From the NCBI RefSeq assembly GCF_031178195.1, contig NZ_JAPSJL010000004.1:62001-126000 (forward strand): a stretch of DNA of 64,000 nucleotides. The letters run 5' to 3'. The stretch comes from Zhihengliuella sp. (GTDB lineage Bacteria > Actinomycetota > Actinomycetes > Actinomycetales > Micrococcaceae). A program made the translations under genes and the position numbers. Positions 33,151 to 40,760 of this stretch are shown piece by piece (the first letter of the stretch is position 1; the number at the start of each line of letters is the position of its first letter). The notes beneath the pieces were generated by a model, which was given only the letters and a program-made list of their open reading frames with translations, made no database searches and had not been told where the DNA came from.

Positions 33151-33588
33151 TTATGAATTGTGGATACGACTAGCGGTTGCGATTGAGCTCCGGCGCCGGA
33201 GGAGTACCCCTCCCAGGAGAGCCCCGAGGAGGACTGTCGGGAGAGGGGTCCAAGCCCCGTATCCGAGCAGATTGCCCGTGTCGAGGAGAACATTGCCGGC
33301 GACCGGCGAAACTTCGGTCGAGAGGCCGACAGCCATGAGGAGGAGCAAGGCCGCTGCGCAGGCAGCCGCCGCGGAGATGGCATGTCCGGCCAAGTAGACG
33401 AGCGCTGCGACCAGACCCAATAGCAACATCGACGCCGCGACCCGCATCCAGACCAGAGAGGAGCCGGAGATCCAGAGGAACATCTGGTTCCCCAGCCAGA
33501 AAGCGATGACTCCCGACACCAGGCCCACGGGAATCGCTGTGATCGACTTCGGGGAAGAGAGCACACCGTTCGCTGTCATTGAACTCAC
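33151..33588 (-). CDS. Small membrane protein, first gene of the exporter operon
   Basis: A 145-residue protein with four predicted membrane segments (about 18-38, 45-70, 72-90, 110-130) and a basic C-terminus LLRRRSSIATASR. No family is recognised. The GTG start at 33588 has AGGGAG upstream. A 45-bp gap separates it from the next gene. It resembles in size the small hydrophobic immunity or accessory proteins of bacteriocin exporters, but no direct homology is claimed. Confidence 0.6.
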   Translation of the reverse strand: MSSMTANGVLSSPKSITAIPVGLVSGVIAFWLGNQMFLWISGSSLVWMRVAASMLLLGLVAALVYLAGHAISAAAACAAALLLLMAVGLSTEVSPVAGNVLLDTGNLLGYGAWTPLPTVLLGALLGGVLLRRRSSIATASRIHNS

Positions 33589-33786
33589 TACAACTCCCTG
33601 CTCTTCGAAGTAGGCCGGTAGTGGCCCTGAGGCCTCTCGCTTGCTTTGGAGGCTACGCCCTTGACCTCCGGGTGACTAGGAGTGCCGCTTGCGGCGCCAC
33701 GTGCGAGCGTCCAAAAGAGTGCTTGCAGGACTTGGCTGTCAGCAGTTCAGAACCTGTATGCACAGGCGGTCGCCCCCGACTGAAAA

Positions 33787-33807
33787 CTTGAGCGGAAGAT
33801 ACTCAAG
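33787..33807. promoter_or_regulatory. HAIR element (HspR operator) upstream of hsp20
   Basis: CTTGAGC (33787-33793), 7 bp, then ACTCAAG (33801-33807): this matches the HspR-associated inverted repeat CTTGAGT-N7-ACTCAAG at 13 of 14 positions. It lies 104 bp before the hsp20 start and overlaps a possible -35. The rest of the 323-bp gap at 33589-33911 shows no gene or other strong signal. Confidence 0.88.
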
Positions 33808-33911
33808 TCCGGGAATAGGAGCCGCGCAGGAGCCGTTCGAATAATCGACTGCGCAAGGACCGCGCAGGTCGCCCGAAACGAGAATCGTCGAAGATGACGG
33901 AGGTGGAAATC

Positions 33912-34367
33912 ATGGCACTGCCCGTACTGCGATCCAACAGCACGCCGGAGCGCTGGGATCCGTTCCGTGAGATCGAGGACCTCTACACCCAGATGGGTCA
34001 CTGGATGGACTCGACCTTCGGCCGTTCGGACCAGTCGACGGCCGGCTGGGCCCCGCTGGCGGATGTCAGCGAGACCGACGACGCCTACCTGGTCGAGGTC
34101 GAGCTCCCCGGAGTGAAGCGCGAGGATGTCTCGATCGAGCTGTCCGGCCCGGATCTGGTGGTCGCCGGCGAGTTGAAGGAGCAGGAGCGTGAGGGGACGC
34201 TCCGGCACCGCACGCGCCGCACCGGCCGCTTCAGCTACCGGGTCCGTCTGGCCGAGGCCGTGGACGCCGACGCAGTGAGTGCCACACTGAACGACGGCGT
34301 GCTGCGGATCCGCGTGCCGAAGAGCGAGGCGGTCAAGCCGCGCCGCATCGCGATCACGGAGGGATAG
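33912..34367 (+). CDS. Small heat shock protein, Hsp20/alpha-crystallin family
   Basis: A 151-residue Hsp20 that holds unfolding proteins in the cytoplasm without ATP. The alpha-crystallin domain covers about residues 45-140 (APLADVSETDDAYLVEVELPGV ... LRHRTRRTGRFSYRVRL), and the C-terminal anchor is GVLRIRVPKSEAVKPRRI, containing the IRV motif. The N-terminal arm (DPFREIEDLYTQMGHWMD) is as in other actinobacterial Hsp18/20 proteins. The ATG at 33912 follows GGAGGTGG; the earlier in-frame ATG overlaps that site. A HAIR element upstream predicts repression by HspR and heat induction. Confidence 0.92.
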   Translation: MALPVLRSNSTPERWDPFREIEDLYTQMGHWMDSTFGRSDQSTAGWAPLADVSETDDAYLVEVELPGVKREDVSIELSGPDLVVAGELKEQEREGTLRHRTRRTGRFSYRVRLAEAVDADAVSATLNDGVLRIRVPKSEAVKPRRIAITEG

Positions 34368-34378
34368 GGCACTTTCCC

Positions 34379-34420
34379 GGGGAGGCCCCGGCTCGCGATC
34401 GCGCGGGCCGGGGCCTCCCC
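34379..34420 (+). terminator. Terminator after hsp20
   Basis: GGGGAGGCCCCGGC (34379-34392) and GCCGGGGCCTCCCC (34407-34420) are perfect 14-bp arms around a 14-nt loop. It starts 12 bp after the hsp20 stop and separates it from the convergent fic gene. Confidence 0.85.
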
Positions 34421-34448
34421 TGCTGTCGTGCGACGCCTCCCGTCAAGG

Positions 34449-35654
34449 TCACCTGGTATTGATGATCACGTCAACTACTTCGGGAGCGAAGAAGCGTCGT
34501 GTTGGACCGCCGGAAAACGATTCACTCAGGATGCCCAGATCGACCAATTGCTGCACCAGAGTATTGGCCCTGCCGTAGGAAACTTCGAGAGCCGATTCGA
34601 CCTGACGCACAGAGAACGACGTGTTCGCGACCGCGAAATCGACTAGCAGGTGCGCAGTGTCAGCCCGGAGTTTCGAAGCACGAACACGTTCTCGGAAGGA
34701 GTTCTGGAGCTCGACGAGCGCCAGCATCTGTCGGTGGGTGAGGTCTGCCGATTCCCGTATGCCTGTGGCGAAGAAAGCCACGTAGTCGTCCCAATTTCCC
34801 CCGCAACTGACATCGAGCAACCGGTCATAGTAGATCTTTCGACGGGACTCGAACCAGGGTGAAACGGTCAGAGTTGGTTCACTGAGAACGCCGTGTAGAT
34901 ACAACTGCAGAACTATCAGCAACCGGCCAAGTCGACCGTTCCCATCGTGGAAGGGGTGAAGGGTTTCGAACTGATAGTGAGCCATAGCCGCGGCTACTAC
35001 GGGGTCGATGGCGTCAGAGTGATCCGCCGTGAGCCAATCGACGAAGTCCCGCACGTTGGCTTCTAGGTCCTGACCTGGTGGAGAGGGTATAAATCGGGCG
35101 GCCCGAACCGGGAGCTCATCGAAACTGGCTTCTGCTCGGCGCCCGACTGCAACTTGTGTCCTACGGATCCGACCCGTCTCCGGACCTTCATTTTTGGTAC
35201 CGAGTACGAGTGTCCGTTGCATGTCGCAGAGGAAGCCCACGGTGAGTGGCCATCCGCTGTCGGTCCTCGAGAACGCCAGACTCGCCATGGAAACGTAGTT
35301 GAGGATTTCACGCATGTTGGAGCCATATGGCTGGTCGTCAGCCGCGGTGAGTACTTCCGCGAGTGGTGCGTAAGTTCCTTCGAGGGCGGACGTGCTCTGC
35401 GCTTCGCGCTGGAGGGTCGGGCGCCGGAGAAGCTGGGGGTTGGGCAGTTGTCGAGCAGTTGCGTCGAGAGCGGCAAGAGCAGCCCGCGCATTCGCGACGG
35501 CGAGGTAGGTCTTGCCGGAGAGGGCCGGGGGCCCGATTTCAGTGAGGGGAGCAGGCACGAACGCCATGTGCTCCCAGGGGCCGGCCTTGGGATCGGTTCC
35601 CTGGATCGGTACGACCGAACCAGTACTGGCGTTTACGAACATGTCCACGTCCAT
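34449..35654 (-). CDS. Fic-domain AMPylase, class II, with C-terminal winged helix
   Basis: A 401-residue Fic protein that would transfer AMP (or another nucleotide part) to target hydroxyls. The active loop HPFHDGNGRLGR starts at His233. The autoinhibitory motif (S/T)xxxE(G/N) is present before it as TSALEG (Thr88-Gly93), which makes it class II. A C-terminal winged-helix (SVRQVESALEVSYGRANTLVQQLVDLG, about 345-375) is typical of Fic proteins that also bind DNA. A perfect palindrome abuts the ATG and covers the -10 TAGACT, suggesting autorepression of a leaderless mRNA. Lower GC than its neighbours suggests transfer. Confidence 0.88.
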   Translation of the reverse strand: MDVDMFVNASTGSVVPIQGTDPKAGPWEHMAFVPAPLTEIGPPALSGKTYLAVANARAALAALDATARQLPNPQLLRRPTLQREAQSTSALEGTYAPLAEVLTAADDQPYGSNMREILNYVSMASLAFSRTDSGWPLTVGFLCDMQRTLVLGTKNEGPETGRIRRTQVAVGRRAEASFDELPVRAARFIPSPPGQDLEANVRDFVDWLTADHSDAIDPVVAAAMAHYQFETLHPFHDGNGRLGRLLIVLQLYLHGVLSEPTLTVSPWFESRRKIYYDRLLDVSCGGNWDDYVAFFATGIRESADLTHRQMLALVELQNSFRERVRASKLRADTAHLLVDFAVANTSFSVRQVESALEVSYGRANTLVQQLVDLGILSESFSGGPTRRFFAPEVVDVIINTR

Positions 35655-35685
35655 GATTTCAGTCTAGGGGCTGTTGACTGAAATC
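35655..35685. promoter_or_regulatory. Perfect palindromic operator abutting the fic start codon
   Basis: GATTTCAGTC (35655-35664) and GACTGAAATC (35676-35685) are perfect 10-bp inverted arms with an 11-bp spacer. The first arm begins at the base next to the fic ATG, and the minus-strand -10-like TAGACT (35666-35661) sits inside it, 6 nt from the start. Confidence 0.75.
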
Positions 35686-35883
35686 GCACTGAGTCGCATT
35701 GCATAAGACTGACATGACTTGTCGGGCCGTCTCCCTGAACTGCCCGGACACTGAAAGGGGGCCCTGCAGCCGTGGCGGTGAACAAGCCTCGTCCAAGCGT
35801 GGTGACACGCCTACCACGGCGTCGCACTGGATGTCGGGGAGAACACGTGGGATGTGCTAAGGATGCGTGGGACAATGAGAAGG

Positions 35884-37107
35884 ATGACTTCTCAAACCCC
35901 CTCCACGGCCGGACCCAACCGCGCCCGTCCGCAGGTCCGCCCCACCCCCGAGGGGTGGAAGCAGCCAATGGGTCCCGACGGGCGCCCGCAGCTGCAGTTC
36001 GCCCAGAAGCCGCGCGTCTCCCAGCCGCCCGTGCACCTGGCCGACCTGACGCTGGCCGAGCGGCAGGAGAAGCTCAAGGGAATGGGCCTGCAGGGCTTCC
36101 GCGCCAAGCAGCTCTCCGTGCACTACTTCCAGCACTTCACCACGGACCCGGCGAAGATGACGGACCTCCCGGCGGCGCAGCGCGAGGAGCTGGCCGAGGC
36201 CATGTTCCCGACCCTTCTGACCGAGGTGAAGCGCCTGGTCACGGACAACGGCGACACCATCAAGTTCCTCTGGCGCCTGTTCGACGGCTCGCTGGTCGAG
36301 TCCGTGCTGATGCGCTACCCGGGGCGCGTGACCCTGTGCGTGTCCAGTCAGTGCGGCTGCGGCATGAACTGCCCGTTCTGCGCCACGGGCCAGAACGGCC
36401 TCACCCGCAACATGTCCGCCGCGGAGATCCTGGACCAGATTGTCCAGGCCAACCGCGTGATCGCCGAGGGCGGGCTCAAGGGCAGCGGCCGCGACGGGGT
36501 GCACGACGCCGAGCGCGTCACCAACATCGTCTTCATGGGCATGGGCGAGCCGCTGGCCAACTACAAGCGCGTCATGAGCGCCGTGCACCGCATGATCGAC
36601 GAGGCGCCCGAGGGCCTGGGCATGAGCGCCCGTGGCATCACCGTCTCCACGGTCGGACTGGTGCCGGCGATCAACAAGCTCGCCGACGAGGACATCCCGA
36701 TCACGTTCGCGCTGTCCCTGCACGCGCCGGACGACGAGCTGCGCGACGATCTCATCCCGGTCAACTCCCGCTGGAAGGCGGACGAGGCGATCGACGCCGC
36801 GTACAACTACTACCGGAAGACCGGGCGCCGCGTCTCGATCGAGTACGCGCTGATCAAGGACATGAACGACCACCCCTGGCGCGCCGCCCTGCTGGCGAAG
36901 AAGCTCAACGCGCGCGGCCGCGGCTGGGTGCACGTGAACCCGATCCCGCTGAACCCGACGCCCGGGTCCATCTGGACATCGTCGGAGCCGGAGGTCATGC
37001 AGGAGTTCCTGGACATCCTGAACGACGCCGGCGTGCCCACCACCCTGCGCGACACCCGCGGCAAGGAGATCGACGGCGCCTGCGGTCAGCTCGCCGCCGC
37101 GGAGTAG
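35884..37107 (+). CDS. rlmN: 23S rRNA (adenine2503-C2)-methyltransferase / tRNA m2A37 methyltransferase
   Basis: A 407-residue radical-SAM RlmN, which methylates A2503 of 23S rRNA and A37 of some tRNAs. The [4Fe-4S] motif CxxxCxxC is Cys159, Cys163 and Cys166 in CGCGMNCPFCATG; the methyl-carrying C-terminal Cys is Cys400 in GACGQL. An extra Cys157 replaces the usual Ala before GCGMNC. MGMGEPLANY and ALSLHAPDDELR are intact. The start is uncertain: ATG 35884 lies 7 nt after a -10-like GACAAT, while upstream ATGs at 35875 and 35863 and a GTG at 35854 are in frame. The first 45 residues are the usual actinobacterial extension. Confidence 0.92.
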   Translation: MTSQTPSTAGPNRARPQVRPTPEGWKQPMGPDGRPQLQFAQKPRVSQPPVHLADLTLAERQEKLKGMGLQGFRAKQLSVHYFQHFTTDPAKMTDLPAAQREELAEAMFPTLLTEVKRLVTDNGDTIKFLWRLFDGSLVESVLMRYPGRVTLCVSSQCGCGMNCPFCATGQNGLTRNMSAAEILDQIVQANRVIAEGGLKGSGRDGVHDAERVTNIVFMGMGEPLANYKRVMSAVHRMIDEAPEGLGMSARGITVSTVGLVPAINKLADEDIPITFALSLHAPDDELRDDLIPVNSRWKADEAIDAAYNYYRKTGRRVSIEYALIKDMNDHPWRAALLAKKLNARGRGWVHVNPIPLNPTPGSIWTSSEPEVMQEFLDILNDAGVPTTLRDTRGKEIDGACGQLAAAE

Positions 37108-37170
37108 TAGGCGCCGCGTCGCAGCCGGCGCGCGGCAGCCGTTGTAGGAGTTGCCGGGTGCACCCAGCGC

Positions 37171-37760
37171 CTATTCGTCGATAGCGCGGTGCCGTCCTTG
37201 TCGACCGCGCCACGTCGCCCAGAGGCCCGCCCGGTTCCCGAGTTCCTCCGCCAGTCGGGCCAGCCGGGTCTGCTCGGCGCGGTGCTCGTCCTGCAGCTGT
37301 CGAAGTAGCTCGCGGAGGGCGGTGGTGTACTCGTTGCGGTCGAACGTATACGGGCCCAACCCTTCGATGATGTCGTCCGTGTCCAAGGTCCACCCTTGGA
37401 TCCTTCCCACTTCGGGGCCCAGATCATGGGCAAAGTCGTGCCACACGACACAGTCAGCGTGGAAGTCGATGGCAACGTTGGACCCGCCGCAGTCTTCGTC
37501 GCCACAGGCAGGGCAGAAGTAGAGCCACACTCGATCGGAATGAATTCCCCTGGCAATTCCTTGAGTAGCTGACGGGTCTGCTCCTCGCCCCGGGTCAGGG
37601 CATGCTGAACGCTCAACAGGGTTACGTCAGCGCCAGTCGCATCATCAGGACCGTAGATTTGCCCGCGAAGTCTGACGCCGTCGATCACGAAGTCGTAGGA
37701 GCCGCTGTCGTCGAGTTGCAGCGCGAAGCGGTTCACTTGATTCGACGGCCGGTCATCCAT
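37171..37760 (-). pseudogene. Hypothetical protein gene interrupted by a frameshift
   Basis: From ATG 37760 one frame reads 75 sensible residues (VNRFALQLDDSGSYDFVIDG ... LTRGEEQTRQLLKELPGEF) and then becomes Ser/Thr/Arg-rich nonsense. The adjacent frame, entering at about 37540 as HSDRVWLYFCPACGDEDCGG, continues with DFHADCVVWHDFAHDLG and a coiled-coil-like LRELLRQLQDEHRAEQTRLA to a stop at 37171. Joining the two needs one extra base near 37540-37550. The CPACGDEDCGG motif occurs in hypothetical proteins I recall as RVxLYVCPECGDLGCG. Either the gene is decayed or the base is a sequencing error. It overlaps nothing else. Confidence 0.65.
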
Positions 37761-37999
37761 GGCATTCTTTCAATGGTTTCGGTCACCTGCGTTTGGCCCA
37801 CCACATGGTCCGCCTTCCCCGCCGCCGACGTGTTGTTGTGGCGGTAGACAGAATTCTACGGCCAGGCTTCGTTCACACGCGCGGCCGTAGTGAACTGACG
37901 TCATCGTGCTGAGGTTGCCTGAGGGTACTTGGACGCCCCTACTCTGACTGGCCCATGGGGGTCACTTTTGATGGTTAGGTCGTCGTCTATCACGACGCC

Positions 38000-38329
38000 T
38001 CAGTGGGGCAACAACGATGCGATCAGGACGTGGACCGCGGTACCGCCGAGCACGCTCAACGTCGCGTTGCGCCTCCAGAGGTGGAGTCCGGTGGTGGCGA
38101 TCAGCCCCGCTGTCACCGCGACTGTGGTGCTGGTGAGAGCGATAGGGGTCTCGCGCACCGTGTACAGGACAAGGATCGCGATGACGCCCGGGGGCATGTA
38201 GTCGTTCAAATATGGAAGCAATGCGCTGCGGCGCATGGGGCCCAGGAAGGCGAACGGCAGTGCCCGCAGGGCCCAGGTGATGCCGGAACTGATCAGGATC
38301 GCGGCGAGAATGTAGGGGGTTTCAGGCAT
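38000..38329 (-). CDS. azlD: AzlD-family branched-chain amino acid transport subunit
   Basis: A 109-residue membrane protein with three or four segments (ILAAILISSGITWALRALPF, GVIAILVLYTV, VAVTAGLIATTGLHLW, LGGTAVHVLIASLL). It is the small partner of AzlC in an exporter of branched-chain amino acids and analogues. The RALPFAFLGPMRRS loop and YMPPGVIAILVLY match the AzlD family. The ATG at 38329 overlaps the azlC stop by 8 bp (ATGCCTGA). A weak hairpin at 37981-37997 follows the stop. Confidence 0.85.
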   Translation of the reverse strand: MPETPYILAAILISSGITWALRALPFAFLGPMRRSALLPYLNDYMPPGVIAILVLYTVRETPIALTSTTVAVTAGLIATTGLHLWRRNATLSVLGGTAVHVLIASLLPH

Positions 38330-39053
38330 CTGGCTGGGCTTTCCGGATGAAGTAGTAGTGGGCCAGCAGGAGGGCAACGTACAGGAGCATCCCGCCGACG
38401 AGCATCGCATCGCCCAGGAGGGAGCCGGCGGCGACCGCACATCCGAGAGCGACAAGTGGGAAACCGACGGTCCGGCGGGCGCGGCACATGTCGATGCACA
38501 GGACGAGGAAGAATGCCGTGAGCGCGAAGTCCAGGCCCACAACGCTGCTGGGGATCAACGTCCCGCCCAGGGCTCCGGCCGTTACGCTCCCCGCCCAGGC
38601 CACCTGGAAGCTAGCCTGAACGGCCAGAATGCGGCGACGGGACCAGCTCTGCGCCTCGGGAGACGCGGTCAGCGCCCACGCCGAATCCGTCAGCGTGAAC
38701 GTGCTGTAGAGCTTCGCGCCGACCCCATGGACTCTGTGCATGGGAAACGTCAGAGCGTAGAACACGTGCCGGAAGTTCACGAGGACCGCGGCGAGCGCGA
38801 CGGTCGCCAGCGGCGCCACCGCCAGGACCAGGCCGAGCAGAATGAATTCCAGCGAGCCCGCGAAGATGACTGTCGAGAACACCGGCGCCCACCACCACGC
38901 CAGCGGGGACTGTGCGACGGCGACGCCGAACGCCACGCCCATCGGCATGAGCCCGAGGACGGCGGGGAGGCAGAGGCGGATCGCGGAAGTGACCTCCCCG
39001 CGCGGCGCGGGCGGCCGTCCAGCTAATTTGGGTGGCGAACATTCGGAGCGCAT
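38322..39053 (-). CDS. azlC: AzlC-family branched-chain amino acid exporter
   Basis: A 243-residue AzlC permease with six or seven membrane segments starting at about residue 28. Signature blocks are LPAVLGLMPMGVAFGVAV, STVIFAGSLEFILLGL, VNFRHVFYALTFPMH and TDSAWALTASPE. With AzlD it exports branched-chain amino acids and azaleucine-like analogues. A -10-like TATCAT (39065-39060) lies 6 nt from the ATG with no Shine-Dalgarno, so the mRNA is probably leaderless. The divergent Lrp-type gene is 62 bp away and is the obvious regulator. Confidence 0.88.
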   Translation of the reverse strand: MRSECSPPKLAGRPPAPRGEVTSAIRLCLPAVLGLMPMGVAFGVAVAQSPLAWWWAPVFSTVIFAGSLEFILLGLVLAVAPLATVALAAVLVNFRHVFYALTFPMHRVHGVGAKLYSTFTLTDSAWALTASPEAQSWSRRRILAVQASFQVAWAGSVTAGALGGTLIPSSVVGLDFALTAFFLVLCIDMCRARRTVGFPLVALGCAVAAGSLLGDAMLVGGMLLYVALLLAHYYFIRKAQPDA

Positions 39054-39115
39054 AGGACAATGATATGAAAATAAGCGCGGAATATGATTGCCAGATACTG
39101 CTGAGACAGGACCTT

Positions 39116-39574
39116 ATGAACAACAAACGCGCACTGGATGAGCTTGATCGAGAAATTTTATTCCAATTGAGTCAAGACGGCCGGTTGACCAACCTGGAGC
39201 TCGCCCGACGGGTGGGGCTCACGCCTGCGCCCTGCTTGCGGCGGGTCCAGCGACTCGAAGCTGAGGGAGTGATCGCCGGTTACCGAGCGGTCATCGACCC
39301 GAAGGCCGTCGGTCGCGGCTTCAGCGTGGTCATGAACGTCGAGATCACCATGACGGACCGGCAGACGGTAGAGGACTTCGAGACGGCCGTCGCAGCGCTC
39401 GAGGAAGTCACGGAGGTACGACGCGTCTACGGAGTCCCGGACTACATCATCCGAGTCGATGTCGCCGACGGCAACGAGTACGAACGGTTCCAGACCGAGA
39501 AGATGACGAAACTCCCTGGAGTGCGCCACATCGACTCGCGGCTCACGATGAAGCTCATTAAAAGCGCCCATTAG
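39116..39574 (+). CDS. Lrp/AsnC-family regulator (AzlB-like)
   Basis: A 152-residue Lrp/AsnC protein. The winged helix covers about residues 5-60 (LDELDREILFQLSQDGRLTNLELARRVGLTPAPCLRRVQRL) and the RAM ligand-binding domain about 68-148 (FSVVMNVEITMTD ... VYGVPDYIIRVDVAD ... LPGVRHIDSRLTMKLIK). Divergence from azlCD predicts that it controls export in response to leucine or another branched-chain amino acid. The ATG at 39116 has CAGGACC upstream; an in-frame start 17 codons earlier lacks one. The shared gap is AT-rich. Confidence 0.88.
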   Translation: MNNKRALDELDREILFQLSQDGRLTNLELARRVGLTPAPCLRRVQRLEAEGVIAGYRAVIDPKAVGRGFSVVMNVEITMTDRQTVEDFETAVAALEEVTEVRRVYGVPDYIIRVDVADGNEYERFQTEKMTKLPGVRHIDSRLTMKLIKSAH

Positions 39575-39623
39575 CGGCCGACTCGGCCCTGCGCGGCCGT
39601 GCCGCGTCGCCGGAACCATGAAG

Positions 39624-39664
39624 ACGCCGGGCGTGCTCCTCGTGATGAGGAGCACGCCCGGCGT
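39624..39664. terminator. Bidirectional terminator between lrp-type and isomerase genes
   Basis: ACGCCGGGCGTGCTCCTC (39624-39641) and GAGGAGCACGCCCGGCGT (39647-39664) are perfect 18-bp arms with a 5-nt loop, centred between two convergent genes. Confidence 0.9.
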
Positions 39665-39682
39665 TCGGCGTCTCGAGAGGTC

Positions 39683-40618
39683 CTAGAAGCGCAGGTTCCG
39701 GAGGTAGTCGATTCCGACCTCCGCGGTCTGCAGCGGGGTGACGTCCGGCTGGTCGTTCTCCACGATGAACTCCTTGGGCCGGTGGGCCGCGAAGATCCGG
39801 GCGAAGTCGATGGTGCCGGTACCCAGGTCCGCGAAGTCGCCCGCGGCGTCGCGGTCCTTCACGTGGTACTGCAGCACCTTCTGGGGTGCCTGGAGGATGG
39901 TGTCGATCGCGAACTGCACCGGGTCGGCCGCACCGACGCCGACGCCGCCCGTGACCGCCCAGAAGAGGTCGATCTCGAAGTGCACGAGCTTCGGGTCCAG
40001 GCGCTCCGTGAAGATGTCCCACGGCGTGACGCCGCCGCCGAGGTCCGTCGTGAACTCGTGCGCGTGGTTGTGGTAGCCGTACTTGAGGCCGGCTGCCTGT
40101 GCGACGGCGGCCTCGGCGTTCATCTGGTCCGCCCACTGCCGCCAGTCGTCCGCGTTGCCCGAGTTCAGCCACGGGACGTTGATGTGCGTCTGGCCGAGGG
40201 TGAGGGCGTTGGCGATCTTCGTCTCCAGCGCCGCGGAGTCCCGGCTGATGCCCTCATGGCTCGACGACGGGCGGATGCCCAGCGAGTCGAGGGTCGCCCG
40301 CAGGCTCTCGGCGGTGCGGCCGTACAGCCCGGCCAGCTCGACCTTCTGGTAGCCGTACTCCGCCAGGCTGGCGAGCGTGGCGTCCACTCCCTCGCCCCGC
40401 ATGATCGAGCGGAGCGTATAGAGCTGGATGCTGATCAATCCCGGGGGCACGGGCCGACCCGCGCCACCGGGGGCGGCGAAGGCCGCAGCGCCTCCGACCG
40501 TCGCGAGGCCGGCACCGAGGCCGAGGGCAGCGGCACCGCGCAGGAAGCCGCGCCGGTCGACGCCCTTCTGCTCGAGCGACTTGTTGAGGGCGGCGGGGGC
40601 GTTGAATCCGAAGCACAT
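39683..40618 (-). CDS. Exported (Tat) sugar phosphate isomerase/epimerase-fold protein
   Basis: A 311-residue xylose-isomerase-like TIM barrel with a twin-arginine signal: VDRRGFLRG at about 20-28, a hydrophobic core and AFAAPGG near 50. Barrel landmarks are LISIQLYTLRS, YGYQKVELAGLYGRT, LKYGYHNHAHEF, VHFEIDLFWA (metal-site Glu/Asp), QYHVKD and EFIVENDQ. Tat export suits a protein that folds with its metal before secretion. These exported relatives are often found with sugar oxidoreductases acting on 3-keto sugars; the substrate is unknown. AGGAAGG precedes the ATG, and a TTGACA promoter lies upstream. Confidence 0.82.
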   Translation of the reverse strand: MCFGFNAPAALNKSLEQKGVDRRGFLRGAAALGLGAGLATVGGAAAFAAPGGAGRPVPPGLISIQLYTLRSIMRGEGVDATLASLAEYGYQKVELAGLYGRTAESLRATLDSLGIRPSSSHEGISRDSAALETKIANALTLGQTHINVPWLNSGNADDWRQWADQMNAEAAVAQAAGLKYGYHNHAHEFTTDLGGGVTPWDIFTERLDPKLVHFEIDLFWAVTGGVGVGAADPVQFAIDTILQAPQKVLQYHVKDRDAAGDFADLGTGTIDFARIFAAHRPKEFIVENDQPDVTPLQTAEVGIDYLRNLRF

Positions 40619-40695
40619 GGTGGTTGCCTTCCTGGCAATTCTGGAGAACGCCCGGCTCGGGAGAGCTCCGGCGTCCGGATGATGTGACCACCGTT

Positions 40696-40725
40696 ACACT
40701 ATTTGCGGCTTTTGTTGTCTGTCAA
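40696..40725 (-). promoter_or_regulatory. Promoter of the Tat-exported isomerase
   Basis: On the minus strand TTGACA (40725-40720) is a perfect -35, followed after 18 bp by TAGTGT (40701-40696). The leader is about 70 nt. The surrounding AT-rich sequence, TTTTGCTTGACAGAC and CAACAAAAGC, could hold the operator of the adjacent ROK repressor. Confidence 0.65.
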
Positions 40726-40760
40726 GCAAAACTCGTCGGCGATCCTCGAAAGGCCGTCGG

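Noticed and set aside
35772-37184. A 470-codon plus-strand frame overlapping rlmN
   Set aside because: The other frame encodes the full radical-SAM enzyme with all cysteines; this one is Arg/Pro-rich noise.
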